Positions 53,853 through 63,171 of a stretch of DNA of 64,000 nucleotides are shown here, in pieces. A program made the translations under genes and the position numbers. Each line of letters begins with the position of its first letter. Positions within the stretch are counted from its first letter, which is position 1. The stretch spans positions 682,001 to 746,000 of the forward strand of contig NZ_KI650979.1 in assembly GCF_000506985.1 (NCBI RefSeq), given 5' to 3'. Below the pieces are notes generated by a model. That model was given only the letters and a program-made list of their open reading frames with translations. It searched no databases and was not told the DNA's origin. Origin of the DNA: Advenella kashmirensis W13003 (lineage in GTDB: Bacteria; Pseudomonadota; Gammaproteobacteria; Burkholderiales; Burkholderiaceae_B).

Positions 53853-55730
53853 ATGAAGTTCTTACTCACCCCCATGGCGCTTGCCCTGGTGGTTCTGCCT
53901 TTTGCCGCAACCGCGCAAACAGCCACGCCAGCAACCTCCCCCGACGCCGACGTCACCCGCCTTGACACCATTGTCGCCACGCCTGCGCGCGGTAATCAGA
54001 ACCTTGCAGATGTCTATGGCGACGTCAGCGTTATCTCAAAAGACCAGTTGCAAAACGCCGGCGCAACATCGTTGACCGAACTGCTTTCCCGACAGCCGCA
54101 GATTCAGGCCTACCAGCAGGGCGGGCCGCAATCTTTGTCCGGTCTCTTTGTGCGCGGCGCAAGTCCGCAGCAGACCCTGGTCATGGTAGACGGTCAGCGT
54201 ATCAATGACCCGGCCACGGGCAGCACCTATCTGAGCGCCATTGATCCGACCACCGTCGAACGCGTTGAAATCCTGCGCGGCGCAGCCAGCAGCCTGTATG
54301 GTTCCGATGCCATGGGCGGCGTGATCAATATCATTACACGCAGCGATGGCCAGGATAAACCGCTGAGCGTCTTTGGCAATATCGGCGTGGGTACGCACAG
54401 CCTGTTCAAGGCAGGCATTGGCCTGTCCGGCGCCAGCAACGGCTGGGATTATCGCCTGGCCGGCAGCTACGCCAGCAGCGACGGCTTTAACGCAACGCGC
54501 AATAAACCAGGCACCTTTACCTATAACCCGGATCGCGACGGCTATGAACAGGCCTCACTCTCAGGCTCTCTGGGCTACACCTGGAAACCGGGAAACCGCC
54601 TGGGCGTGTCGTTTTATAACGGCTACAATCATGGCGACTTCGATAGCGGCGTCTATGACCGGAACACGTTTGGCATTATGCGTCAGCAGTCCGTTGCCGT
54701 AACCAGCAACAATCAGCTCACCGACTGGTGGGAAAGCGTATTGCACGTAAGTGTCAATCGTAATATGTACGATGCACGCGCCTCGTATGGCGATTCAGTC
54801 ATCGGCAGCATCCAGCGCACCTATTCCTGGCAGAACAACTTTCGCCTGAATCAGCAGAACAAACTCTCACTGGTGCTGGAGCGCAAGGACGAAAGCGTAT
54901 TTGGCACCACCACCTACGAAAAGGACAAGCGCCATACCAACGCAGTGGGGCTGATCTATCGCGGCGATTTCAATCGTCATCATATTCAGGCCAGCCTGCG
55001 TAACGACAACACGACCGGTTATGACGACAAAACGACAGGCAGCCTGAGTTACGATTTTGATATCACATCCGAATGGTCTGCTGGCGTAGCCGCGAACACC
55101 GGCTATCGCATACCGACGTTCGCCGACCTGTACACGCCACTGAGCTTCGGCTATCAGGGCAACCCGAACCTGAAACCGGAAACCTCGCGCAGCTTTGAAT
55201 TGCGTACGGCCTGGAAAACAGAAGACAGCTCCGCATCGATCACCGCGTGGCAAACCAAATATCGTGACCTGATCGACGGCTATGTGTGTGACGATATGTT
55301 CAACTGTACTTCCGAAAACGTGGACCGGGCCACAATCCGCGGCATCTCCATCAATGCGGAACATCGTTTTGATCAGACCCGCGTGTATGCTGGTGCGGAT
55401 TTCATGAATCCGAAAGACAATGAATCCGGCAAGCAGCTGATTCGCCGCGCCCGCCAGGTATACCGTGTGGGTGCATCGCATACCTTCGGCCAGGCCAGTA
55501 TCGGTGCAGATTTTGTCCATACCGGCACACGCTATGATGACAAGGACAATACCCGTGAAAAGCGCCTGGGGAGCTATGGCGTACTCAACCTGCGGGCCAG
55601 CTACGCATTCAGCAAGAACCTGGAGGCCCAGGTGTACTGGAACAACGTGCTGGACAAGAAGTATGAAACTTCCTATGGCTACAATACGGAAGGTTCCAAT
55701 GTGTTCCTGAATCTGGCATTCCGGATGTAA
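53853..55730 (+). CDS. btuB: TonB-dependent cobalamin receptor
   Basis: 625 residues: Sec leader (MALALVVLPFAATAQ), a TonB-box region LDTIVATPAR near 38-46, plug with QPQIQAYQQGGPQSLSGLFVRG and VDGQRINDP, then a 22-strand-type barrel ending NVFLNLAFRM. Outer-membrane uptake of vitamin B12. The ATG at 53853 gives the signal peptide. Riboswitch upstream and btuF directly downstream support the assignment. Confidence 0.92.
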   Translation: MKFLLTPMALALVVLPFAATAQTATPATSPDADVTRLDTIVATPARGNQNLADVYGDVSVISKDQLQNAGATSLTELLSRQPQIQAYQQGGPQSLSGLFVRGASPQQTLVMVDGQRINDPATGSTYLSAIDPTTVERVEILRGAASSLYGSDAMGGVINIITRSDGQDKPLSVFGNIGVGTHSLFKAGIGLSGASNGWDYRLAGSYASSDGFNATRNKPGTFTYNPDRDGYEQASLSGSLGYTWKPGNRLGVSFYNGYNHGDFDSGVYDRNTFGIMRQQSVAVTSNNQLTDWWESVLHVSVNRNMYDARASYGDSVIGSIQRTYSWQNNFRLNQQNKLSLVLERKDESVFGTTTYEKDKRHTNAVGLIYRGDFNRHHIQASLRNDNTTGYDDKTTGSLSYDFDITSEWSAGVAANTGYRIPTFADLYTPLSFGYQGNPNLKPETSRSFELRTAWKTEDSSASITAWQTKYRDLIDGYVCDDMFNCTSENVDRATIRGISINAEHRFDQTRVYAGADFMNPKDNESGKQLIRRARQVYRVGASHTFGQASIGADFVHTGTRYDDKDNTREKRLGSYGVLNLRASYAFSKNLEAQVYWNNVLDKKYETSYGYNTEGSNVFLNLAFRM

Positions 55731-55732
55731 TC

Positions 55733-56662
55733 ATGGTCAGCCGCAAGCGTACGCGTTTTCTGCATAATACAAATGCAATGAAAATCTGGTTGCTTGCGGC
55801 GCTGCTGTGCATCGTCGCTACGACCGGTCCGGCACGGGCTGACATAGGCAAAACAGCAGTCAGCCTGGCGCCGCACCTGACGGAACTCATGTTCGCAGCT
55901 GGTGCCGGGAATCATTTGCTGGGTGTATCCGAGGCCAGCAACTATCCAACGTCGGTAGCCTCATTGCCGCGCGTGGGCAGTGGCGTTGCGCCCAATGCCG
56001 AGCGCATTGCGCTTTTGCGCCCCGATGTGATTCTGGCCTGGGGATATACGAATCGCAAAGATCTCTACCCTGCCCTGCGCAAGCTGAAGCTTCCCGTCCA
56101 TTACCAGGCGCCAGTCACACTGGACGACATTGTTCGTGATATTGACGAATTGGGCGAACTGTTTGGAACACAAGCGGCAGCGCGCACCACAACACAAGCT
56201 CTTCAGGACATATTGAATGAGACACGCCTGCGTTATCGCGATGCGGTCAAAGTGAAAGTATTTGCCCTGGTGGGCCTGGACCCCTTGTATACGCTGGATA
56301 ATCGTTCATTTGTGATTGACGCCCTGCGCGCTTGCGGCGCGCAGTCGGCATTCCCGTCCCTGTCCACGCCCGCATCAATCATTAGTCGCGAACAGTTGTT
56401 GCTCGCGCACCCCCAGGCCGTATTGTTCGGCTCAAAACAGATTGACGCCGAAAGCCGGATGATTGCGAATTATTTCGCGGACCTTGGCACTGCCCTGCAG
56501 CCCGATCAGCTGATCGGGCAGGATCCCGATATCCTGTTTCGCCCGACCGACAGGCTGATTCGCAGCCTGCCCCAGTTATGCAGCAGAATTGACCAGATCA
56601 GGCGCCGTCTTTCTCCAGTTCCTTCTGAATCGCCTTTGCCGCCACCACGCCATCAGCCATAG
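55733..56662 (+). CDS. btuF: Periplasmic cobalamin-binding protein (BtuF-like)
   Basis: 309 residues of the BtuF/FepB class III binding family: KTAVSLAPHLTELMFAAGAGNHLLGVSEASNYP is the opening and RPDVILAWGY the hinge strand. A Sec leader (KIWLLAALLCIVATTGPARA) begins at an internal Met at 55778, so either that Met or the ATG at 55733 starts the protein. Two bases after btuB, thus co-translated. The last 65 bases overlap the convergent flavoprotein gene. No btuCD here. Confidence 0.87.
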   Translation: MVSRKRTRFLHNTNAMKIWLLAALLCIVATTGPARADIGKTAVSLAPHLTELMFAAGAGNHLLGVSEASNYPTSVASLPRVGSGVAPNAERIALLRPDVILAWGYTNRKDLYPALRKLKLPVHYQAPVTLDDIVRDIDELGELFGTQAAARTTTQALQDILNETRLRYRDAVKVKVFALVGLDPLYTLDNRSFVIDALRACGAQSAFPSLSTPASIISREQLLLAHPQAVLFGSKQIDAESRMIANYFADLGTALQPDQLIGQDPDILFRPTDRLIRSLPQLCSRIDQIRRRLSPVPSESPLPPPRHQP

Positions 56663-57509
56663 ACGTCACCACGCAAGGGTGCTGCCGATGCGTGACTTCA
56701 CCAATTGCGTAGATACCTGGCAGATTGGTTTGCGTTGTCTGGAAATCGGTCCGTATATAGCCCAACTCGTTGCAATCGAGGCCCAGATCTTCCATGCCCT
56801 GAAGTCGCGCGCGAAAGCCATACAGCACTACCACCGCATCGTAGGGTCGGCCATTGACCTGGCGTGTCTCGGGATCGAATGTGTAGGCACCTGTCGTGAC
56901 ATCCGATTCATTCAAAAACTTCATCCAGTGTCGCTGGCATCGCAGGGTGCGCGCATAAATATGCACAGACTTGGCTCCGCGCTCTTTCAGGAACAGTGCA
57001 TTTTCAAATGCATTGTCGCCCCCGCCCAGCACAGCAACATTCTTTAGCGCAAATTCATAATTAGCCACATGTTTGCCCGGCCCGACCAGTACGTCGTCGT
57101 AATGATCCCGCTCCCAGTCTGGTGGCGTGCGGGGCTCTACCCCACTCGCAATCACGACAAAGCGCGCATGCAGCGGCAGATCGGCACCAAAAAATACTTT
57201 GAATACTTCGCGGCCGGTTCCATCGGGCGTGTCGCCGCGCTCGATGCGCGTGACAAGTGAGTTGAGCAACACCGGCACACGGGCGCTGTCCAGGCTTTGC
57301 TTGATCCGGGCCGCCACCTCTTCGCCGGTCAGGCCGGGCGCGGTGACATTCCAAGTATCTTCGAAGGGATTACTGGCGCTCAGACCACCGGCGCGCCCGC
57401 TGGATTCGATGATCAGGGGAGAAAAACCCATATGGGCCAGCCACACCGCACAGGAGGCCCCCGCCGGGCCCGCGCCAATCACAATGGCATCATATACCGC
57501 CTGCTGCAT
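56598..57509 (-). CDS. NAD(P)/FAD-dependent oxidoreductase (thioredoxin reductase-like)
   Basis: 303 residues of the TrxB-like two-domain fold. FAD motif AIVIGAGPAGASCAVWLAHMG at 9-29; second nucleotide motif VAVLGGGDNAFENALFL; FAD-closing IYAIGEVTHRQ. The CxxC pair of real thioredoxin reductase is absent, so it is more like ferredoxin-NADP reductase or a TrxB-like orphan. Overlaps btuF tail to tail. Confidence 0.85.
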   Translation of the reverse strand: MQQAVYDAIVIGAGPAGASCAVWLAHMGFSPLIIESSGRAGGLSASNPFEDTWNVTAPGLTGEEVAARIKQSLDSARVPVLLNSLVTRIERGDTPDGTGREVFKVFFGADLPLHARFVVIASGVEPRTPPDWERDHYDDVLVGPGKHVANYEFALKNVAVLGGGDNAFENALFLKERGAKSVHIYARTLRCQRHWMKFLNESDVTTGAYTFDPETRQVNGRPYDAVVVLYGFRARLQGMEDLGLDCNELGYIRTDFQTTQTNLPGIYAIGEVTHRQHPCVVTSMADGVVAAKAIQKELEKDGA

Positions 57510-57642
57510 TTCAGGAAAAATCCTCGTTTAATCATGAATTTATCTAAACTAACCGTATTGTACCCCCGGCTTTGATACTAAAACACTACAATAGCATCCT
57601 GAACAAAAACCGGGCTTTTCCGGCTTCTTTTACCGATTCCCC

Positions 57643-58002
57643 ATGACCACACGCCGCATCTTTTTCACCCGGCTCGCGCTGGACGCCCGCATTGGCATTC
57701 TGGAGCACGAACTGCGTGCCACCCAGCCCCTGCATATCGACGCAGATATCGACATGCATGTCGATCACGAAGTCAACGACCACGATATTCGCAGCGTGCT
57801 GGACTACCGAAAATTGCGTGAAGCGATTATCGAGGAATGTACGCGTGCACATGTTCATTTGGTCGAGACACTGGGCGACATGGTCATCCAGCGCCTGCTG
57901 AAAGACTTTCCTGAAGTTTACCGGGTCAAACTGCGCATCGGCAAACCCCTCGCCTTCTCGGACTGCGCCGCGGTCGGAGTCGAAGTGGAAGCCAGCCGCT
58001 GA
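57643..58002 (+). CDS. folB: Dihydroneopterin aldolase
   Basis: 119 residues. FolB converts 7,8-dihydroneopterin to 6-hydroxymethyl-dihydropterin in folate synthesis. [25 protein letters not shown] is the family opening with the catalytic Glu, and the C-terminal [20 protein letters not shown] has the catalytic Lys. Followed by ttcA, the common betaproteobacterial order. Confidence 0.92.
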   Translation: MTTRRIFFTRLALDARIGILEHELRATQPLHIDADIDMHVDHEVNDHDIRSVLDYRKLREAIIEECTRAHVHLVETLGDMVIQRLLKDFPEVYRVKLRIGKPLAFSDCAAVGVEVEASR

Positions 58003-58030
58003 CACGCCCCGCACCAACCATACGATCATC

Positions 58031-59038
58031 ATGACCTCTGTTGCCTCTTTGCCCGCCACTGCCAGCCATCAGGCCATGCAGAAGCAGCGCCAGCATGAAA
58101 ACAAACTGACCAAGCGCATCATGCGCGAGGCCGGCACCGCCATCGTCGACTACAACATGATCGAAGAAGGCGATAAAGTCATGGTCTGCCTGTCCGGCGG
58201 CAAAGACTCCTATGGCATGCTGGATATTCTGCTGACTCTGCAAAAGCGCGCGCCCATCCATTTTGACATTATCGCCGTCAATCTGGATCAGAAACAGCCT
58301 GGCTTTCCGGAGCATGTCCTGCCCGACTACCTCAGCAAGCTGGGCGTGCCGTTCCATATCGAGAACCAGGACACCTATTCCATTGTCAAACGGCTGATCC
58401 CCGAAGGCAAAACCACCTGTTCGCTTTGCTCGCGCCTGCGGCGCGGCATTCTGTATCGCGTCGCCAGCGAACTGGGCGCGACCAAAATCGCATTGGGTCA
58501 TCATCGCGACGATATTCTGGCCACTTTCTTCCTGAACCTGTTCTATGCGGCCAAGCTCAAGTCCATGCCGCCGAAACTGGTTTCTGATGACGGTCGTCAT
58601 ACCGTGATCCGACCCCTGGCCTACATCGCGGAAAAAGACCTGATCGCCTACGCCGAACTCAAACAGTTTCCGATCATTCCCTGCAATCTTTGCGGCTCTC
58701 AGGAAAATCTCAAGCGCAAGGAAGTCAGTCGCATGATTGCCGCGTGGGAAAAGGAAAGCCCCAAAAAAGTCTGGAATACCTTCAAGGCCCTCTCTGCCAT
58801 TGCACCCTCGCATCTGATGGATCGCGATCTGTTTGATTTTGCCGGGCTCAAACCCACCGGTGTTGCCGATGAAAACGGCGACAAGGCATTCGACGCTGAA
58901 TCGTTTACCGATACGGATACGCCAGACGGCCCGAACCTGGGCGATGACGATGACAGTCGTGATCACGCCGCCGCAGCTGCAGACCGGGGTGCATCAACGC
59001 CATCGTATAAGCGCACCATCCATATTCAATCATTGTGA
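58031..59038 (+). CDS. ttcA: tRNA 2-thiocytidine biosynthesis protein
   Basis: 335 residues. TtcA thiolates cytidine-32 of some tRNAs with a [4Fe-4S] cluster. The PP-loop SGGKDS is at 55-60, the cysteines CSLC near 131-134 and CNLC near 219-222. A long acidic, low-complexity C-terminus (from about 285) is extra compared with the core family. Stop overlaps the next gene's alternative GTG. Confidence 0.94.
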   Translation: MTSVASLPATASHQAMQKQRQHENKLTKRIMREAGTAIVDYNMIEEGDKVMVCLSGGKDSYGMLDILLTLQKRAPIHFDIIAVNLDQKQPGFPEHVLPDYLSKLGVPFHIENQDTYSIVKRLIPEGKTTCSLCSRLRRGILYRVASELGATKIALGHHRDDILATFFLNLFYAAKLKSMPPKLVSDDGRHTVIRPLAYIAEKDLIAYAELKQFPIIPCNLCGSQENLKRKEVSRMIAAWEKESPKKVWNTFKALSAIAPSHLMDRDLFDFAGLKPTGVADENGDKAFDAESFTDTDTPDGPNLGDDDDSRDHAAAAADRGASTPSYKRTIHIQSL

Positions 59039-59046
59039 GCCTTCAC

Positions 59047-59877
59047 ATGACCGACTCTATTTTGCACCACGCGCCGCTGGGCAAGGAAACCCACTATCCC
59101 CAGCACTATGATCCCTCATTACTGTTTCCCATTGCCCGCGATGCGGGACGCGCGCAACTGAGCCTGCAGCCCCATCCGCAATGGTATGGTGCAGACATCT
59201 GGAATGCCTACGAAGTATCGTGGCTGACGCCCAAAGGCAAGCCACAAGTGGCATTGGCCCGCTTCAGTTTTCCGGCTACCAGCACGCATCTGATCGAATC
59301 CAAATCCTTCAAACTGTATTTGAACTCCTTCAACCAGACACCCATGCCCGATCGTGATGCCGTAATCGCCTATATGCAGCAGGATCTGAGCGCTGCGGCC
59401 GGTGCACCGGTCAGCGTCACCCTGATCGAGCCTGCCGATTTTGCCGGACAGACAATGGGCGAACTGGAAGGCACACTGCTCGATACGCTGGACATTGACG
59501 TGTCTGTTTATCACCCCGACGCCACATTACTGAGCGCCGACGCCTCGCGATCACGGCACGAAACGCTGCGCTCCGACCTGCTCAAATCCAACTGCCCGGT
59601 GACAAGCCAGCCGGACTGGGGAAGCCTGCAGATTGAATACACGGGTGCCGCTATTGATCATGCCGGCCTGCTGAAGTACATCGTGTCCTATCGGGAACAT
59701 AGCGGTTTTCATGAACAGTGCGTGGAACAGATTTTCTGCGATATCATGCATACCTGTGCGCCGCAAGCGCTGAGCGTCTATGCGCGCTACACGCGGCGCG
59801 GCGGTCTGGACATCAATCCCTGGCGCAGTACCGAGCCGGATTTTATTCCGTCTGCGCTGCGCAATGCACGCCAATAA
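59047..59877 (+). CDS. queF: 7-Cyano-7-deazaguanine reductase
   Basis: 276 residues, the long (type II) NADPH-dependent QueF that reduces preQ0 to preQ1 for queuosine. SPLGK-type opening is APLGKETHYPQHYDPSLLFPI. Catalytic Cys183 is in KSNCPVTSQPDWGS, and EHSGFHEQCVEQIFCDI the NADPH/His region. ATG 59047 chosen over GTG 59035, which overlaps ttcA. Confidence 0.94.
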   Translation: MTDSILHHAPLGKETHYPQHYDPSLLFPIARDAGRAQLSLQPHPQWYGADIWNAYEVSWLTPKGKPQVALARFSFPATSTHLIESKSFKLYLNSFNQTPMPDRDAVIAYMQQDLSAAAGAPVSVTLIEPADFAGQTMGELEGTLLDTLDIDVSVYHPDATLLSADASRSRHETLRSDLLKSNCPVTSQPDWGSLQIEYTGAAIDHAGLLKYIVSYREHSGFHEQCVEQIFCDIMHTCAPQALSVYARYTRRGGLDINPWRSTEPDFIPSALRNARQ

Positions 59878-59904
59878 CTCATCCCTGCAAAGGCTGGTCG
59901 CCAC

Positions 59905-60693
59905 ATGAAATCTACTCCTTATGTCAGCGTCGCCGCCGCATTCAGCAAGGCCCTGGCCACGCAAATGCGCCCCTCCATGCTGTTTGCCATTATCCTGCCA
60001 TTTGTGATTGCCGCAGTGGTCGCGCTACTATTGCTGATCTTTGCCTGGACGCCACTGGATAACTGGCTGGACAATACCGCCCTGCATTGGGGCTGGTTCC
60101 AGTCGGTATCGGGCAGATTGTCTGGCTGGGGGTTTGCGACGATGAGCGACTGGCTGACCGGGGTTATTTCCTTTGTCGCACTGTTGGTCGTCAGCGGCAT
60201 CGCCGGTCTGGCGGCAGCAGCCATTCTGGTCATGCCGATGGCCCTGAAAACCATCAGCACCACCTCTTATCCCGAACTGCAAAGAAAGGGAGAAAACGCG
60301 ACCGTTACCAGCCTGGCCAATACCGTGAAGGTCAGTGCCATTTTTGTGATCGGCTGGCTGGTCACCCTGCCACTTTGGCTGATTCCCTTTGCCGGCATCG
60401 CACTTTCATTATTCTGGGGCGCGTATGCGTTCTCGCATATGACACGGCTGGACGCCATCGTCGAACACGCCACTCTGGAAGAAAGGGCTTACGTACTACG
60501 TCATTACAATCGTGGTTTCTGGCAGATCGGCCTGATATGTGCGGCCATCGCCCTGATTCCGTTTGCCGGCTTCATCATGCCGGTGTTTTCAATCCTGGCA
60601 TGCACCCATTATGGGCTGATGGCGCTAAAAGCGGTGCGCACGCAACAACCCGCTATCGAAGGCAACGCCGCGACACAGCGGCAATTGCCCTGA
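59905..60693 (+). CDS. EI24-domain integral membrane protein
   Basis: 262 residues with about five membrane segments (for example FAIILPFVIAAVVALLLLIFAW, ISFVALLVVSGIAGLAAAAILVM and ALIPFAGFIMPVFSILACTHYG) and the EI24/CysZ-like layout. Role unknown; CysZ relatives carry sulfate, but this is not a CysZ match. Convergent with grxD, 11 bases apart. Confidence 0.85.
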   Translation: MKSTPYVSVAAAFSKALATQMRPSMLFAIILPFVIAAVVALLLLIFAWTPLDNWLDNTALHWGWFQSVSGRLSGWGFATMSDWLTGVISFVALLVVSGIAGLAAAAILVMPMALKTISTTSYPELQRKGENATVTSLANTVKVSAIFVIGWLVTLPLWLIPFAGIALSLFWGAYAFSHMTRLDAIVEHATLEERAYVLRHYNRGFWQIGLICAAIALIPFAGFIMPVFSILACTHYGLMALKAVRTQQPAIEGNAATQRQLP

Positions 60694-60704
60694 TCGACTG
60701 CGCT

Positions 60705-61034
60705 TCAGGACTCGAACGCGCCGGCCTCTTGCAGCACGGTTTTGAGTTCGCCGCTTGCATACATTTCACTGACGATATCCGAACCGCCAATGAATTCTCC
60801 CTTCACATACAGCTGGGGAATGGTCGGCCAGTTGGAAAACTGCTTGATGCCCTCGCGTACTTCCTGATCGTCCAGTACATTGACTGTGACCAGTTTTTTC
60901 ACGCCTGATTCACGCAGAATCTGGATGGCCTTGCCGGAGAAACCGCACTGTGGGAACTGGGCCGTGCCTTTCATGAACAGCACGACGGGATGTTCTGTGA
61001 CCGTCTCGCGGATAAAATTCTGTACTTCGCTCAT
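60705..61034 (-). CDS. grxD: Monothiol glutaredoxin (Grx4 type)
   Basis: 109 residues. The monothiol site CGFS begins at Cys30 ([15 protein letters not shown]); [19 protein letters not shown] is the glutathione-binding strand. Carries or transfers Fe-S clusters. ATG 61034 has AGGTGAATACA ahead. Last of the hemA-prfA-prmC-grxD series, the usual betaproteobacterial order. Confidence 0.94.
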   Translation of the reverse strand: MSEVQNFIRETVTEHPVVLFMKGTAQFPQCGFSGKAIQILRESGVKKLVTVNVLDDQEVREGIKQFSNWPTIPQLYVKGEFIGGSDIVSEMYASGELKTVLQEAGAFES

Positions 61035-61102
61035 TGTATTCACCTGTGTCAGCATTGAAAGAAACCAGGTTCACTCTGGCCATCTCTCAAAAGAGTTTAA
61101 CG

Positions 61103-61930
61103 CTAAATAGTAAAGCACCCGCCGGAAATGCGCTCAATGCCGGATAAATCATTGCGGGATTCAACCTGGGTAAATCCGACTTTGGCCAGCATGTAGCGAA
61201 CGTGCTCGGCCTGGTCCCAGCCATGTTCGATCCACATCTGACCGCCGCTGGCCAGATACGACCGGGAGCCGGCAATAATGCGGCGGATGGCGGCCAATCC
61301 GTCAGAATAATCCGTCAGCGCCATGGGCGGCTCAAAACGCAAATCGCCCTGTTGCAGATGCGGATCATGCCGTCGGATATACGGCGGATTGGCCACAATC
61401 AGATCAAACGCCTGTGGCGGAATGCCTTCAAACCAGTCGCTTTCCAGGAAACGGACCTGCGCCGTACGGTGTTTTTCCGCATTACGGCGCGCCAGCGCCA
61501 GTGCATCGGGGCTTTTATCCGTGGCAAGCACCAGTGCGCCCGGACAAAACCGCGCGATGGAAACGGCAATCACGCCGGTGCCGGTTCCCAGATCCAGCAC
61601 ATTGGCTCTTGGATTTTCCCGTACGTAATCGATGGCCGTTTCCACCAGCAACTCGGTCTCGGGGCGTGGAATCAACGCCGCAGGCGAAGTTTCAAATGTC
61701 AGCCCCATGAATTCGCGCTCGCCCATGATATAGGCCATGGGCTCGCCGCCCAGGCGCCGTTCAATCAGCGCACGGATCTGCACGACCTGCTCATCGGTCA
61801 ACGGTTCCCGATCATGGGCAATCATCCATGAACGCGATACTTTCAGGATTTGACCGATCAGCATCCGTGTTTCAAGCGGCGGCAGGCCACTGTTACGCGT
61901 TAAAGATTCAATCGTGATGGCAAGCGCCAT
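61103..61930 (-). CDS. prmC: Release factor glutamine methyltransferase
   Basis: 275 residues. PrmC methylates the Gln of the GGQ motif in RF1 and RF2. SAM motif LDLGTGTGVIAVSIA, substrate motif VANPPYIRRHD. The ATG at 61930 follows AGGAGCAGGA; earlier ATGs at 61960 and 61972 are poorer. Directly behind prfA, its target. Confidence 0.94.
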   Translation of the reverse strand: MALAITIESLTRNSGLPPLETRMLIGQILKVSRSWMIAHDREPLTDEQVVQIRALIERRLGGEPMAYIMGEREFMGLTFETSPAALIPRPETELLVETAIDYVRENPRANVLDLGTGTGVIAVSIARFCPGALVLATDKSPDALALARRNAEKHRTAQVRFLESDWFEGIPPQAFDLIVANPPYIRRHDPHLQQGDLRFEPPMALTDYSDGLAAIRRIIAGSRSYLASGGQMWIEHGWDQAEHVRYMLAKVGFTQVESRNDLSGIERISGGCFTI

Positions 61931-62001
61931 TCCTGCTCCTTCTACTTCGACCGGGTTCATACCGGCAGCCAAATGTCGTCGATAAGGGTTCCTGCATAAG
62001 G

Positions 62002-63087
62002 CTACAGAGAATCGTCACCCAGGGCAGCCAGCAACTCGGCCTGGCGCTCGGCAATGAGCGCGCCTGTCAATTCGTCCAGCGAGCCTTCCATGATTTGTGC
62101 CAGTTTATACAAAGTCAGGTTGATGCGGTGATCAGTGACCCGTCCCTGAGGATAATTGTAAGTACGAATACGCTCGGAGCGATCACCCGTGCCCACCAGA
62201 CTCTTGCGCTCAGCCGCTTCCTTCTGCTGCTGTTCCTGACGCTGGATATCGTTGATGCGCGCCGCCAGTACACTCATTGCTCGCGCCTTGTTTTTGTGCT
62301 GGGACCGGTCGTCCTGGCACTCGGCCACAATCCCCGTTGGAATATGCGTGATCCGCACGGCCGAATCGGTTTTATTGATGTGCTGGCCCCCGGCGCCGCT
62401 GGCGCGAAACGTGTCAATACGCAAATCGGCGGGATTGAGCACCACATCGGACACCTCATCGGCTTCCGGCAACACGGCGACCGTGCAGGCCGACGTATGC
62501 ACACGTCCCTGTGATTCGGTTTCCGGAACCCGCTGCACACGATGCGCGCCGGACTCATACTTCAGGCGTCCGTACACGCCCTCGCCATCAATCCGGGCTA
62601 TCACCTCGCGGTAGCCACCCATCTCGGATGCGTTCTCGGACATGATCTCCACTTTCCAGCCTTTCTCCTCGGCATAGCGGCTGTACATGCGGAACAGATC
62701 GCCGCTGAAAATGGCGCTTTCATCGCCACCGGTGCCTGCCCGCACCTCCAGAAAGACACTGCGGCCATCGTCCGGGTCTTTCGGCAGCAATTGCAACTGT
62801 AATTGCTCCTCAAGGTCCTCGATACGCGCTTTTGCCGTATCCAGTTCCTCCTGGGCCATATCGCGCAATTCAGGATCCGACATCATTTCAGTTGCCGTCT
62901 GCAAATCGGCTTCGGTCGCCTCGTAACTGCGAAACAGCATGACCACCGGGTCGATTTCTGCGCGTTCACGCGACAACTTGCGAAAGCGATCCATGTCGTT
63001 GGCTGCATCGGGCTCGGCAAGCAAGGCATCTACTTCGATAAGGCGCTGCGAGATTTGCTCCAGACGGGAGCGCATTGAAGATTTCAT
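62002..63087 (-). CDS. prfA: Peptide chain release factor 1
   Basis: 361 residues; recognises UAA and UAG stops. GGQ motif in [17 protein letters not shown], anticodon-like region [18 protein letters not shown]. The ATG at 63087 gives [11 protein letters not shown], the usual betaproteobacterial start; a second ATG at 63075 is possible. It lies 84 bases behind hemA across a strong hairpin. Confidence 0.95.
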   Translation of the reverse strand: MKSSMRSRLEQISQRLIEVDALLAEPDAANDMDRFRKLSRERAEIDPVVMLFRSYEATEADLQTATEMMSDPELRDMAQEELDTAKARIEDLEEQLQLQLLPKDPDDGRSVFLEVRAGTGGDESAIFSGDLFRMYSRYAEEKGWKVEIMSENASEMGGYREVIARIDGEGVYGRLKYESGAHRVQRVPETESQGRVHTSACTVAVLPEADEVSDVVLNPADLRIDTFRASGAGGQHINKTDSAVRITHIPTGIVAECQDDRSQHKNKARAMSVLAARINDIQRQEQQQKEAAERKSLVGTGDRSERIRTYNYPQGRVTDHRINLTLYKLAQIMEGSLDELTGALIAERQAELLAALGDDSL

Positions 63088-63116
63088 AACGAATATTGGA
63101 AAAGACGACGTGTTCA

Positions 63117-63147
63117 GGAAAAGGCGGCGCGAGAAGAGCGCCGCCGC
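63117..63147 (-). terminator. GC-rich hairpin with short T-run between hemA and prfA
   Basis: Minus-strand arms GGCGGCGC and GCGCCGCC (eight bases, perfect; seven-base loop) followed by TTTT. It could terminate or attenuate hemA transcripts before prfA. Confidence 0.6.
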
Positions 63148-63171
63148 CAATAATGACTGGCAAGAGCAACG

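Noticed and set aside
56598-57509. Calling the flavoprotein thioredoxin reductase (trxB)
   Set aside because: The redox CxxC pair is missing in the NADPH domain, so only the fold can be claimed.
57926-58966. A 346-codon minus-strand open frame opposite ttcA
   Set aside because: Antisense to a complete ttcA with PP-loop and cysteine motifs.
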